Source: Chitinivibrionales bacterium (lineage in GTDB: Bacteria > Fibrobacterota > Chitinivibrionia > Chitinivibrionales > FEN-1185). Taken from it: 64,000 bases of DNA. How positions within the stretch are numbered: the stretch's first letter is position 1; the number at the start of each line of letters is the position of its first letter. Location of the stretch: assembly GCA_035516255.1 (NCBI GenBank), contig DATJAL010000017.1:16018-80017 (forward strand), written 5' to 3'. The notes beneath the pieces are model-generated. The model was given only the letters and a program-made list of their open reading frames with translations, was not told the DNA's origin and did not search any database. The translations under genes were made by a program, and so were the position numbers. Below, piece after piece: positions 10,981 to 17,882 of the stretch.

Positions 10981-12792
10981 TTATCTTTTCTTGTCTGTCG
11001 ATAATAATTCGATGGAAACCTCCCACCCGCCCTGCGCCGGACCGCTGCGAAGGTTCCATGCGCCGGGAAACGCCTCTTCGAGGCGCATCTTGACATAACG
11101 GAGACCGGTGCCGTCCGCGCGGTTTGTTTTTGACGCGCTGCCGCCGGCGGACCAGTCGTTGAACAGGGAATAGCGCAACCCATGGGGTAGCGTTTCGCGC
11201 CTGAACACGAAGGCGCCGCCGTTTTTTCCGGCGCAGCCGTGCGTGAGCCCGTTCTCCACAAGGGTGTGAAAGACGAGCGGCGGAATTTTCTCTTCGCGCG
11301 GAACCTCGGCGGCGGCGAGCGTGTACTGTTTGTCGCGGCGCAGTCCCATCACCTCCAGGTGCAGCCGGCACAGCCGGAACTCGTCGGCAATCGGGACGAG
11401 TTTCTCTTTTGAAAAGTCGAGGACCAGCCGCAGCTCCTCGGCGAGCGCGTTGACCAGCCGCGTGGCCGTGGCCGGATTTTCCTCGAGCCAGGCGATGATG
11501 GAATTGAGCGAGTTGAGCAGGAAATGCGGCTGGATGTGCTTCTTGAGCAGCTCCAGCTCGAGCCGCGCGCTTTTGAGCTCGCTTTCCTGGCGCTTGCGGT
11601 TCTGCTCGGCCATCTGGCGCGACAGCGAAACCGTGAGCAGGACGATGAGCCCGCAAAAACCGAGCGCCCACGCGTATTCGACCCGCTTCTGAAACGAAAT
11701 GAAAATCCCGGCAAAAAGGAGCGCGCAGCCGGCAAGCGCCAGGAGGCTTCCGCTTTTCTTCCGGACGATGTTCGCCAGCGAAACCGCGGTCGAGAAAAGC
11801 GCCGCAGCGTACATATAGAACTGGTTGAGAACGACGAAAGCGCCGAGCCATGAAACCGGCAGCAGCCCGAACATGATGAGTCGGGGCGGAACGATCACCC
11901 CGAGCGCGGCAGCTGCGATTGCGCCGGAAACCGTCCGCCGGCGCGGCATGGCGAACTCGAATAGAAAGAACACGGGCAGAAGCGTCATCATACAGAACCA
12001 GGGGATGTCGTTGACAAGCGCTACGGCATAATAATGCCGCAGGCCAAACGGAAAATAATGCACCGCCGTGTCGATGAGCAGGTACACGGCGCTCGACAGG
12101 CACAGGACGCTGAAGATCGCGTAGGGGAGCCCCTTGGTGCGGCCCCGCAGCACGGCCGCATGGAAAACCGCGGTAATGAAAAATATGCCGGCGCACAGAA
12201 GCAGCAGCGCCTCGGTGACATGCAGCCGGCCCGAAAGCAGTGGAAAATATCCTATCTGCAGCGGTGTTTCCATGAGCCCAGAAAAGGTATGCGCGTTGGA
12301 CACGCGCAACGCCACCACATGCCTTCCCGGCAAGGCGAGGTGCGGCGGCACCACCGTGAACTGCGCTGACCGGCCGGGCATTTCATCGCGCATGGTCGCG
12401 CCGACCTTGCCGTTGCGGCTCAGGAGAGCGCCGTCCCAGTAAAGCTCGCTTGCGCACACCACGGCGCGCTGGTATATCGCAAGGGCCTGCAGCGTATCAA
12501 GCGGCTCGGGAATAAACAGGGTCTGGCGGTACCACACGATCCCTTTGCCCGGCGCGCCTTCGCGCGGCCACAAACTCCCCGCGATGCCGAGGCCCCAGCG
12601 GGAATCGTCGTACCCGGGGTTGCTCCAGGCGCTGCTGTCACCCTGTCTGGTTTTCCAGATTGCCAGATGCGTCACGGGTTTTTCGCCGGGAAAAAGATAC
12701 ACGGCGGTGGAGTCGGCGGGCTGCGCCGTTAAAGTTGCAGGCGGGGCAATAAAAATTGTGATCAAGGCGAAGTAAACAAAATATCTGTTCAT
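10981..12792 (-). CDS. LytS-type sensor histidine kinase with GH2-like sugar-binding ectodomain
   Basis: This is a 603-residue membrane kinase. A signal peptide at 1-23 is followed by a periplasmic jelly-roll (about 40-170). That domain resembles the sugar-binding domain of GH2 enzymes: WKTRQGDSSAWSNPGYDDSRW, GIVWYRQTLFIP, SELYWDG. Seven predicted membrane helices (about 188-392), a short coiled coil (AEQNRKRQESELKSARLELE) and a His_kinase domain follow, with phospho-acceptor His423 in QPHFLLNSLN. The ATPase N-box reads LVENGLTHG and the G-box GTGLRYV. I infer that it senses a carbohydrate ligand and phosphorylates the downstream LytTR regulator. Confidence 0.85.
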   Translation of the reverse strand: MNRYFVYFALITIFIAPPATLTAQPADSTAVYLFPGEKPVTHLAIWKTRQGDSSAWSNPGYDDSRWGLGIAGSLWPREGAPGKGIVWYRQTLFIPEPLDTLQALAIYQRAVVCASELYWDGALLSRNGKVGATMRDEMPGRSAQFTVVPPHLALPGRHVVALRVSNAHTFSGLMETPLQIGYFPLLSGRLHVTEALLLLCAGIFFITAVFHAAVLRGRTKGLPYAIFSVLCLSSAVYLLIDTAVHYFPFGLRHYYAVALVNDIPWFCMMTLLPVFFLFEFAMPRRRTVSGAIAAAALGVIVPPRLIMFGLLPVSWLGAFVVLNQFYMYAAALFSTAVSLANIVRKKSGSLLALAGCALLFAGIFISFQKRVEYAWALGFCGLIVLLTVSLSRQMAEQNRKRQESELKSARLELELLKKHIQPHFLLNSLNSIIAWLEENPATATRLVNALAEELRLVLDFSKEKLVPIADEFRLCRLHLEVMGLRRDKQYTLAAAEVPREEKIPPLVFHTLVENGLTHGCAGKNGGAFVFRRETLPHGLRYSLFNDWSAGGSASKTNRADGTGLRYVKMRLEEAFPGAWNLRSGPAQGGWEVSIELLSTDKKR

Positions 12793-12903
12793 GGGTGATG
12801 GAAATCGGAATTGTCAATTATATTTGTATATCACAAGGTAAAGATGCTCTGTTGTTAAAATAATTTACCGATGGCGATTGAAAAGCCGGGACGTGTTTTT
12901 ATT

Positions 12904-13332
12904 ATGACGAACGGTTTGAATACCTGCCGCATCGCCCGCCGCACGATCCTCCTTGTCACACCTCTCATTTACCTTCAATTTTCCGCCCACGCCCAGGTCT
13001 TCCGCGGGTATTATCCGAGCGGCACGGTTGAGGTGCGCGCCAAAACCGAGGACAAGAAACAGATCATCAAGGGATATTACCCCGGCGGTAAGCTCCAGGT
13101 GGTTTACGAATACGAAAACGGCAAACTCAACGGCACCACGCGGCAATATTACGAAAACGGCGTTCTGAAGGCCGAGGTGAATTACCTGAATGACAAGCGC
13201 AACGGTGCGGCCAAGTATTACTATTCCAGCGGCCGGCTCATGGCGCGGCTCGAGTTCAAGGACGACAAGGAGACCGGGGAATCGAAGTATTATGATGAGA
13301 AGGGGAATGTACTGCCGACAAAGAAGAAATAA
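12904..13332 (+). CDS. Secreted MORN-repeat (MORN_2) protein
   Basis: This is a 142-residue exported protein with a signal peptide (RRTILLVTPLIYLQFSAHAQ). Tandem MORN_2-type repeats follow: GYYPSGTVEVRA, GYYPGGKLQVVYEYENGKLNG, QYYENGVLKAEVNYLNDKRNG, YYYSSGRLMARLEFKDDKETG. Such repeats form a beta-meander of unknown binding function. No clear Shine-Dalgarno marks the start. The frame is open from 12871, and 12904 is preferred because it puts the hydrophobic signal near the N-terminus. It diverges from the histidine kinase gene. Directly after the stop lies a family-A repeat. Confidence 0.7.
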   Translation: MTNGLNTCRIARRTILLVTPLIYLQFSAHAQVFRGYYPSGTVEVRAKTEDKKQIIKGYYPGGKLQVVYEYENGKLNGTTRQYYENGVLKAEVNYLNDKRNGAAKYYYSSGRLMARLEFKDDKETGESKYYDEKGNVLPTKKK

Positions 13333-13345
13333 AAAAAATAATCTG

Positions 13346-13500
13346 GTGGGGGAGGTCTCCCCCTCGCTGCGGCCCGGTCGTGCTCCAATTTTTATTCAAT
13401 CATTTCGTACCCGTAAAGCACGCCCGGTCCTTCGCTACCCCCTCCTGGGTGCAGCCAGGTAAATGTAGCTGCAAGCCCAAACCTTCTGCTGGGCGCACCC
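13346..13500 (+). repeat. Family-A intergenic repeat, copy 1
   Basis: This 155-base element starts GTGGGGGAGGTCTCCCCCTCG and ends GGGCGCACCC. It includes GCGGCCCGGTCGTGCTCCAA and CCCGTAAAGCACGCCCGGTCC. It matches the element at 29090-29243 over nearly its full length. Both copies begin 14 to 24 bases after a plus-strand stop codon. Internal palindromes (GGGGGAGG..CCCCC) suggest an RNA structure. Confidence 0.75.
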
Positions 13501-13601
13501 TTGTGACGACAGTTGACTCAGTAAAAAGTTGATGCCGTTGATTGAATTCTTGTGAATACCGATTGGCGCAAGAAAATGTTATTGATTGATGGGAATTCGT
13601 C

Positions 13602-13759
13602 TGCCGCGCGTTAGGCAGGACTGGAGGCTGCGCTAGAGCGCAGTGCTGCCCGGCCCACGCCGAAGGCATTCGGGGGCCGTGGCAGCCCGAGCCGTAGGCG
13701 AGACCGGAAGGAGGGCCGACCCGAGCCTGAGGCTTGACGAAGGCGAGGGGAACGCCCAA
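13602..13759 (+). repeat. Family-B intergenic repeat, copy 1
   Basis: This 158-base element starts TGCCGCGCGTTAGGCAGGAC and ends GGCGAGGGGAACGCCCAA. Internal palindromic parts include CTGCGCTAGAGCGCAG and GGGGCCGTGGCAGCCCGAG. Near-full copies lie at 22811 and 57604, and an inverted copy at 36406. It ends 20 bases before the stop of the minus-strand lipoprotein gene at 13780. Together with the family-A copy it fills most of the 447-base gap. Confidence 0.8.
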
Positions 13760-13779
13760 TTTATTTTATCAAAATATTA

Positions 13780-14268
13780 TTAATTATGCCGCACGGTCCC
13801 GGCGGTGAAATTCTTGACCGTGAGCGTGCTGGTGCCGCCCTTTGCCTTGAACGTGAAATCGGCGGAAAAGGCGGTGTCGGCATAGGAATAGGAAAAAGAG
13901 TTGACCGTGACGGTCGCGGTCCCCGCCGAGTCGCTATAGGACGCTGCTCCATCGTTATAGGTGGCGGTAAAACCAGTGGATTGGTTGAGGTTCTTTGGAA
14001 ATGCCGAATTTGTCGGGAACCTGAAAAGAAGCTCCAGACTTTGGCTTCCCGTCGCGCTTTTAACATCCACAAAGTACATCGAGGAAATAGTCGCAATGGT
14101 CATGGTCGCCGCCGCCGAATACGGCGTACCGTCGATGCTTGCCGCAACGGTAAACTGGGAGCCGCCCGGCGGCGGGGGTGTCGTATTATTCGTGGTGCCG
14201 GGAGAACTGCAGGAAACGACAAGCGCGCACGCCAGAAGCGCGGCGGCAACTGCGGTCAGGGCTTTCAT
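13780..14268 (-). CDS. Small lipoprotein of unknown function
   Basis: This is a 162-residue predicted lipoprotein: hydrophobic signal ALTAVAAALLACALVVSC with lipobox VVSC, then a Thr/Pro linker (TTNNTTPPPPGG). The mature part is beta-rich and Ser/Thr-rich (FTVAASIDGTPYSAAATMTI, GTATVTVNSFSYSYADTAFSADF), resembling small cell-surface beta-sandwich lipoproteins. The start at 14268 is chosen because GGAGG lies 7 bases upstream; the open frame extends to 14334. A sigma70-like promoter lies upstream (14306-14334). Confidence 0.7.
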   Translation of the reverse strand: MKALTAVAAALLACALVVSCSSPGTTNNTTPPPPGGSQFTVAASIDGTPYSAAATMTIATISSMYFVDVKSATGSQSLELLFRFPTNSAFPKNLNQSTGFTATYNDGAASYSDSAGTATVTVNSFSYSYADTAFSADFTFKAKGGTSTLTVKNFTAGTVRHN

Positions 14269-14305
14269 TGGGGCCTCCATTAAAAATTTCTCTTCTATAC
14301 TATAA

Positions 14306-14334
14306 AATATATTAGCACCGCTTTGCTGTGTCAA
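14306..14334 (-). promoter_or_regulatory. Sigma70-like promoter for the lipoprotein gene
   Basis: On the minus strand TTGACA (14329-14334), a 17-base spacer and TATATT (14306-14311) lie about 40 bases upstream of the lipoprotein start. Confidence 0.7.
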
Positions 14335-14463
14335 GTAGGAGCGCAGAGTCCCGCATTGTAAGAAAAACGGTTCTTCGGCCGTCTAATATAAACGAAGTAT
14401 TGATTTCCTTTGCTTTGCCACCTATTTTGAAGTCACGCTCGACATACGCTGAAGGATCGCCAC

Positions 14464-15513
14464 ATGCCCTTTAAGCTCAACTTCCTGGAACGGCAGATTT
14501 TTCTTGAGCGCAACTGGGGACCAGGCCCCTTTATCGACATGCTGGCGCCGCTCGCATTCAAGGCGGTCGCCGCGGCGCTCAAGCTCGGTGTTTTCGAGGC
14601 GCTTAATGCGAACGGCGCCCTGTCCCTTGCCGCGCTCTGCGAAAAGACTCGCGCCGACAGGCGCGGCATGGCGCTGCTGGCTTCGGCGCTTGTCGGCCTC
14701 GGCTACCTGCGGGGCTCGGGCGCGTCACGTTACGCGATCACCGCCATGGCGCGCCGGTGGATGCTTGCGGGGTCGGCTTCCGGCATCGCGGGAATGGCCG
14801 GGTATTTCGAGGACGCGGCCGACCGCTGGACCTATCTTGACAAATCGATACGCGCCGGGGGGCCGGCGCAGGCGTGCGACGGCTGGCTCAACGGCCGCGC
14901 CGGGGCGTGGGAGCGTTATCACGCCGGCATGCACGGCGTTGCGCGGCTGCTGGCCGGCGAAATTGTTTCCGCCGCGGCGGTGCCGACGGGTGCAAAACGC
15001 CTTATCGACATCGGCGGGGGCCACGGTCTCTACAGCGTGATGTTCTGCCGGCGCCACCCCTCGCTTTCCGCGACGGTCTTCGACTGGAAACAGGCGCGCT
15101 CTCTTGCGGAAAAGACCATCGGCGAACACGGCATGCAAAACCGGATCAGGTTTGTCGCTGGCGATTTCTTCGAAGACGACCTCGGCGCCGGGTATGACGT
15201 TGCGCTGCTCTTTAACGTGCTGCGCATCTATCCGGAAGACAAAATCCGTTTTCTCCTCAAGAAAGCCGGCGCGGCGCTCGCCGCCGGCGGCAGGTTGTTC
15301 ATCGCCGACCAGTTCTCCACAAAAAAGCTCCGGGGATTTGCAAAAGTAAACGAGGCCCTGGTTCTTTTGGAACTGTACAACAGCTGCGCCGGCGCGGTGC
15401 TGTCCTCGAAGGGACTCATGGCCATGCTGCGCGACACGGAATTCGGCCGCTGCCGGGAACTGTTCCTCAAGCGAGGGCCCGGCATCAGCATAGTCGAGGC
15501 GCTGCGAAAATAA
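14464..15513 (+). CDS. SAM-dependent O-methyltransferase family protein
   Basis: This is a 349-residue cytoplasmic enzyme of the Methyltransf_2 (acetylserotonin/hydroxyneurosporene O-methyltransferase-like) type. Residues 1-100 form the winged-helix dimerisation domain (FKAVAAALKLGVFEAL, GYLRGSGASRYAIT). The SAM motif LIDIGGGHGLY is at 180-190, with the acidic FDW strand after it and GGRLFIADQF near 280. The substrate cannot be read from the sequence and no biosynthetic cluster surrounds it. Confidence 0.8.
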   Translation: MPFKLNFLERQIFLERNWGPGPFIDMLAPLAFKAVAAALKLGVFEALNANGALSLAALCEKTRADRRGMALLASALVGLGYLRGSGASRYAITAMARRWMLAGSASGIAGMAGYFEDAADRWTYLDKSIRAGGPAQACDGWLNGRAGAWERYHAGMHGVARLLAGEIVSAAAVPTGAKRLIDIGGGHGLYSVMFCRRHPSLSATVFDWKQARSLAEKTIGEHGMQNRIRFVAGDFFEDDLGAGYDVALLFNVLRIYPEDKIRFLLKKAGAALAAGGRLFIADQFSTKKLRGFAKVNEALVLLELYNSCAGAVLSSKGLMAMLRDTEFGRCRELFLKRGPGISIVEALRK

Positions 15514-15620
15514 TGCCGCCCGCAGCTTGCCGACCGCTGAAATCCGACCGTTGTCCCACTCGTTGCTGTCTTCCGCCCTTCATGATATAATTCATATACC
15601 GCTCGATCAAAGGGGGATCC

Positions 15621-17681
15621 ATGAACTATCATCACGCCGGATCGTCAATTATGAGGATTGTATTGACCGCCGCATGCCTGCTCACGTCTTCCGCATTCGG
15701 CCAGTGGACCCAGTGCACCGGTCCGTACGGCGGAACGATCAACGCGCTTTTGTGCGACAGCGCCCTCCTGTACGCCGCCACCGACAACGGCGCGGTGTTC
15801 CGGTCGGTAAACAACGGCGCCCTGTGGCAATACCGTTCGGAAGGGATCGGCGCCGGCGTATCGTCCGTCCAGGCGCTGCTCAAGACGACCGGGTATCTTT
15901 TTGCCGCGGGCGCGGGCGGCATGTACCGCTCGGCGGATTCGGGCGCGACATGGGCCGAGGCCGATTCCGGCCTGTCAAGCGATCAGATGGTCACCGCGCT
16001 CTGCGCAACGGACTCCTTCCTGTACGCCGGCACCGGCGGCAACAGGATATACCGTTCAACAGACAGGGGCGCTCACTGGGCGCGGAGCGACTCCGGCATG
16101 GACAGCAGCGGCCAGGGCGTGCGGTCCATCATCGTGTACGGGAACCGTGTTTTCGCGTCCGTCCACAGCGCCGGCATCTATTGCTCCGACAGCGCCGGGA
16201 CCGCGTGGACAAAGGTCAACGCGGGCCTGGCCAACCTCCAGGTGTGGTGCCTGCTCCCGTGGAACGGTTACCTGTTCGCCGCGACCAGCATCGGCGTGTA
16301 CCGGTCGGACGACAGCGGCGCGGTGTGGAAGCGGCTGGATTCCTCGTGGAGCTCCATCGTGTACACGCTCGCGGCGGGGAGCGGCTCGGTTTTCGCCGGC
16401 ACGCTTGACGGCGTGTACGTTTCCACCGACAGCGGCGTCCATTTCAATTGGAGCAACGCCGTGGGGTTCCGGCCTGTCAAGTCCATCGCCTCATTTGGCG
16501 CCAAGACGTGGCTGGGCACCTACTGGGACGGCGTGTGGTACAACGGCGGCACCGGAACATGGGGCGAGGCCAACAACGGCCTTACCGGCATACCCGTTCT
16601 TTCCCTGGCTTCCGACCCGGGAGCGGTGTTTGCCGGGATCGAGTACGGCGTCGCGCGTTCCACGGACCAGGGCGCCACGTGGACTCGGGCCGCGGCACCC
16701 ATTCCAAACGGCGTGGCCTTCGTCGCCATGGCCGCGGGAGCCGCGGGCGCGTTCGGCGGGTGCTATTACGGTCTGTACCGTTCCGTCAACAACGGCGCGG
16801 CGTGGCAGAACATGAGCGGCGGCCTCCCGGACAAAAATATCCAGTCGCTCGCCATCGGCCTCGGCTGGACGTTCGCCGGCACCGGGGACGGGTACCTGCT
16901 GCGCTCCGCCGACACCGGCGCGACCTGGACGGGCTCCGACAGCGGGCTGCCGCCGCAAGGGATCAAGTCCGTGCTCGTGGACGGCCAGACGCTCTGGGCG
17001 GGCACGGCCGCGGGCGTGTACCGCTCCGCGGACTCGGGCAGGACATGGGGCGTGGCCGACGACGGCATCACGGTCCCGCTCAATACCTATTCGTTGATAA
17101 AAAGGAAAGACATGCTCTATGCCGGAACGTTCTCCCAGGCCGTACTCCGGGCCGCCGACACCGACACGGTCGTGTGGAAGCGGGTCGACACGAACTGGAC
17201 CGACTTCGTCCCCGCGCTCGCGATAAAAGACACCGTGCTGTATGCCGCGACCACGCTCGGCGTGGCCGCGTCCAACGACGGGACCTATTGGTCGGCATGC
17301 GGGACAGGGCTTGAAAACACGCCGGTGTACAGCCTCAGCGTGCTGGGCGGCGGGCTTTTGGCGGGCACCCTCAAGCGCGGCATATGGTTCAATGCCTTTC
17401 CCGCAGTGCATGCGGCCAGGGTTTCCCCAAAAGTAATAAACGGCATTACATTTATAAGGCGCGTTGCGGACAGGATTTATATCGACAACCATGGCGCGGA
17501 CGAGGCGCGTGTTTCGGTGGTAAAGGCCGACGGCAGGCAGGTGATGTCGTGCGCGATAAAAAAAGACGGTTCAATGATGCTTCCTGATTTTTCGAAATCG
17601 GGGCATGCGCATGGAGTTTATTTTGTGTCAATAAAAGTGAGGGGTGCTTGCGTGGAGGCGCAGAAAGTTGTCGTGCCGTGA
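15621..17681 (+). CDS. Secreted Asp-box (BNR) beta-propeller protein with sorting domain
   Basis: This is a 686-residue exported protein. The signal peptide lies within residues 11-28 (ending SSAFGQ). At least nine Asp-box repeats follow, for example YRSADSGATWAEADSGL, YRSTDRGAHWARSDSGM, YRSVNNGAAWQNMSGGL and YRSADSGRTWG, giving one or two beta-propellers as in Ycf48- or sialidase-like proteins. The C-terminus (about 600-686) is a sorting-domain-like module (VSVVKADGRQVM ... HGVYFVSIKV). GGGGGAT precedes ATG 15621. Function is unknown; sialidase catalytic Arg/Glu patterns were not recognised. A shorter paralogue lies at 52654. Confidence 0.78.
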   Translation: MNYHHAGSSIMRIVLTAACLLTSSAFGQWTQCTGPYGGTINALLCDSALLYAATDNGAVFRSVNNGALWQYRSEGIGAGVSSVQALLKTTGYLFAAGAGGMYRSADSGATWAEADSGLSSDQMVTALCATDSFLYAGTGGNRIYRSTDRGAHWARSDSGMDSSGQGVRSIIVYGNRVFASVHSAGIYCSDSAGTAWTKVNAGLANLQVWCLLPWNGYLFAATSIGVYRSDDSGAVWKRLDSSWSSIVYTLAAGSGSVFAGTLDGVYVSTDSGVHFNWSNAVGFRPVKSIASFGAKTWLGTYWDGVWYNGGTGTWGEANNGLTGIPVLSLASDPGAVFAGIEYGVARSTDQGATWTRAAAPIPNGVAFVAMAAGAAGAFGGCYYGLYRSVNNGAAWQNMSGGLPDKNIQSLAIGLGWTFAGTGDGYLLRSADTGATWTGSDSGLPPQGIKSVLVDGQTLWAGTAAGVYRSADSGRTWGVADDGITVPLNTYSLIKRKDMLYAGTFSQAVLRAADTDTVVWKRVDTNWTDFVPALAIKDTVLYAATTLGVAASNDGTYWSACGTGLENTPVYSLSVLGGGLLAGTLKRGIWFNAFPAVHAARVSPKVINGITFIRRVADRIYIDNHGADEARVSVVKADGRQVMSCAIKKDGSMMLPDFSKSGHAHGVYFVSIKVRGACVEAQKVVVP

Positions 17682-17762
17682 ATAGAGCTGGCAGCTGAAG
17701 ATCGGTAGATAGTTTATTGAGCATGATTTCGTCAATCTAAAAAATATCTTATTAATGCCTTC

Positions 17763-17850
17763 CCGGCGGGGGAGGCTTGGAGGGTGGAATGCAAAAAGCA
17801 TTTCCCTTACCGGGTCTAAGGGCCGGCGAGGCCCTTCCATGTCTTGAATT
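17763..17850 (-). repeat. Family-C intergenic repeat, copy 1
   Basis: It contains GGGGGAGGCTTGGAGGGTGG, a TGCAAAAAGCA palindrome, AAGGGCCGGCGAGGCCCTT and CCATGTCTTGAATTT. The copy at 39707-39792 matches over almost the whole length. It lies about 30 bases beyond the stop of the minus-strand heparinase-like gene. Confidence 0.75.
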
Positions 17851-17882
17851 TGCATTTATTCTTGATTTTCTTCTTTGTCTAT

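Noticed and set aside
13346..13500. Short protein reading GEVSPSLRPGRAP in both family-A copies
   Set aside because: The frame is not maintained beyond the first 14 codons, there is no start signal, and the conservation is explained by the DNA repeat.
13602..13625. GTTAGGC at family-B starts as an integron attC core
   Set aside because: The opposite end of the repeat (GGGGAACGCCC) does not give the RYYYAAC partner in the required orientation, and no integrase or cassette array is present.
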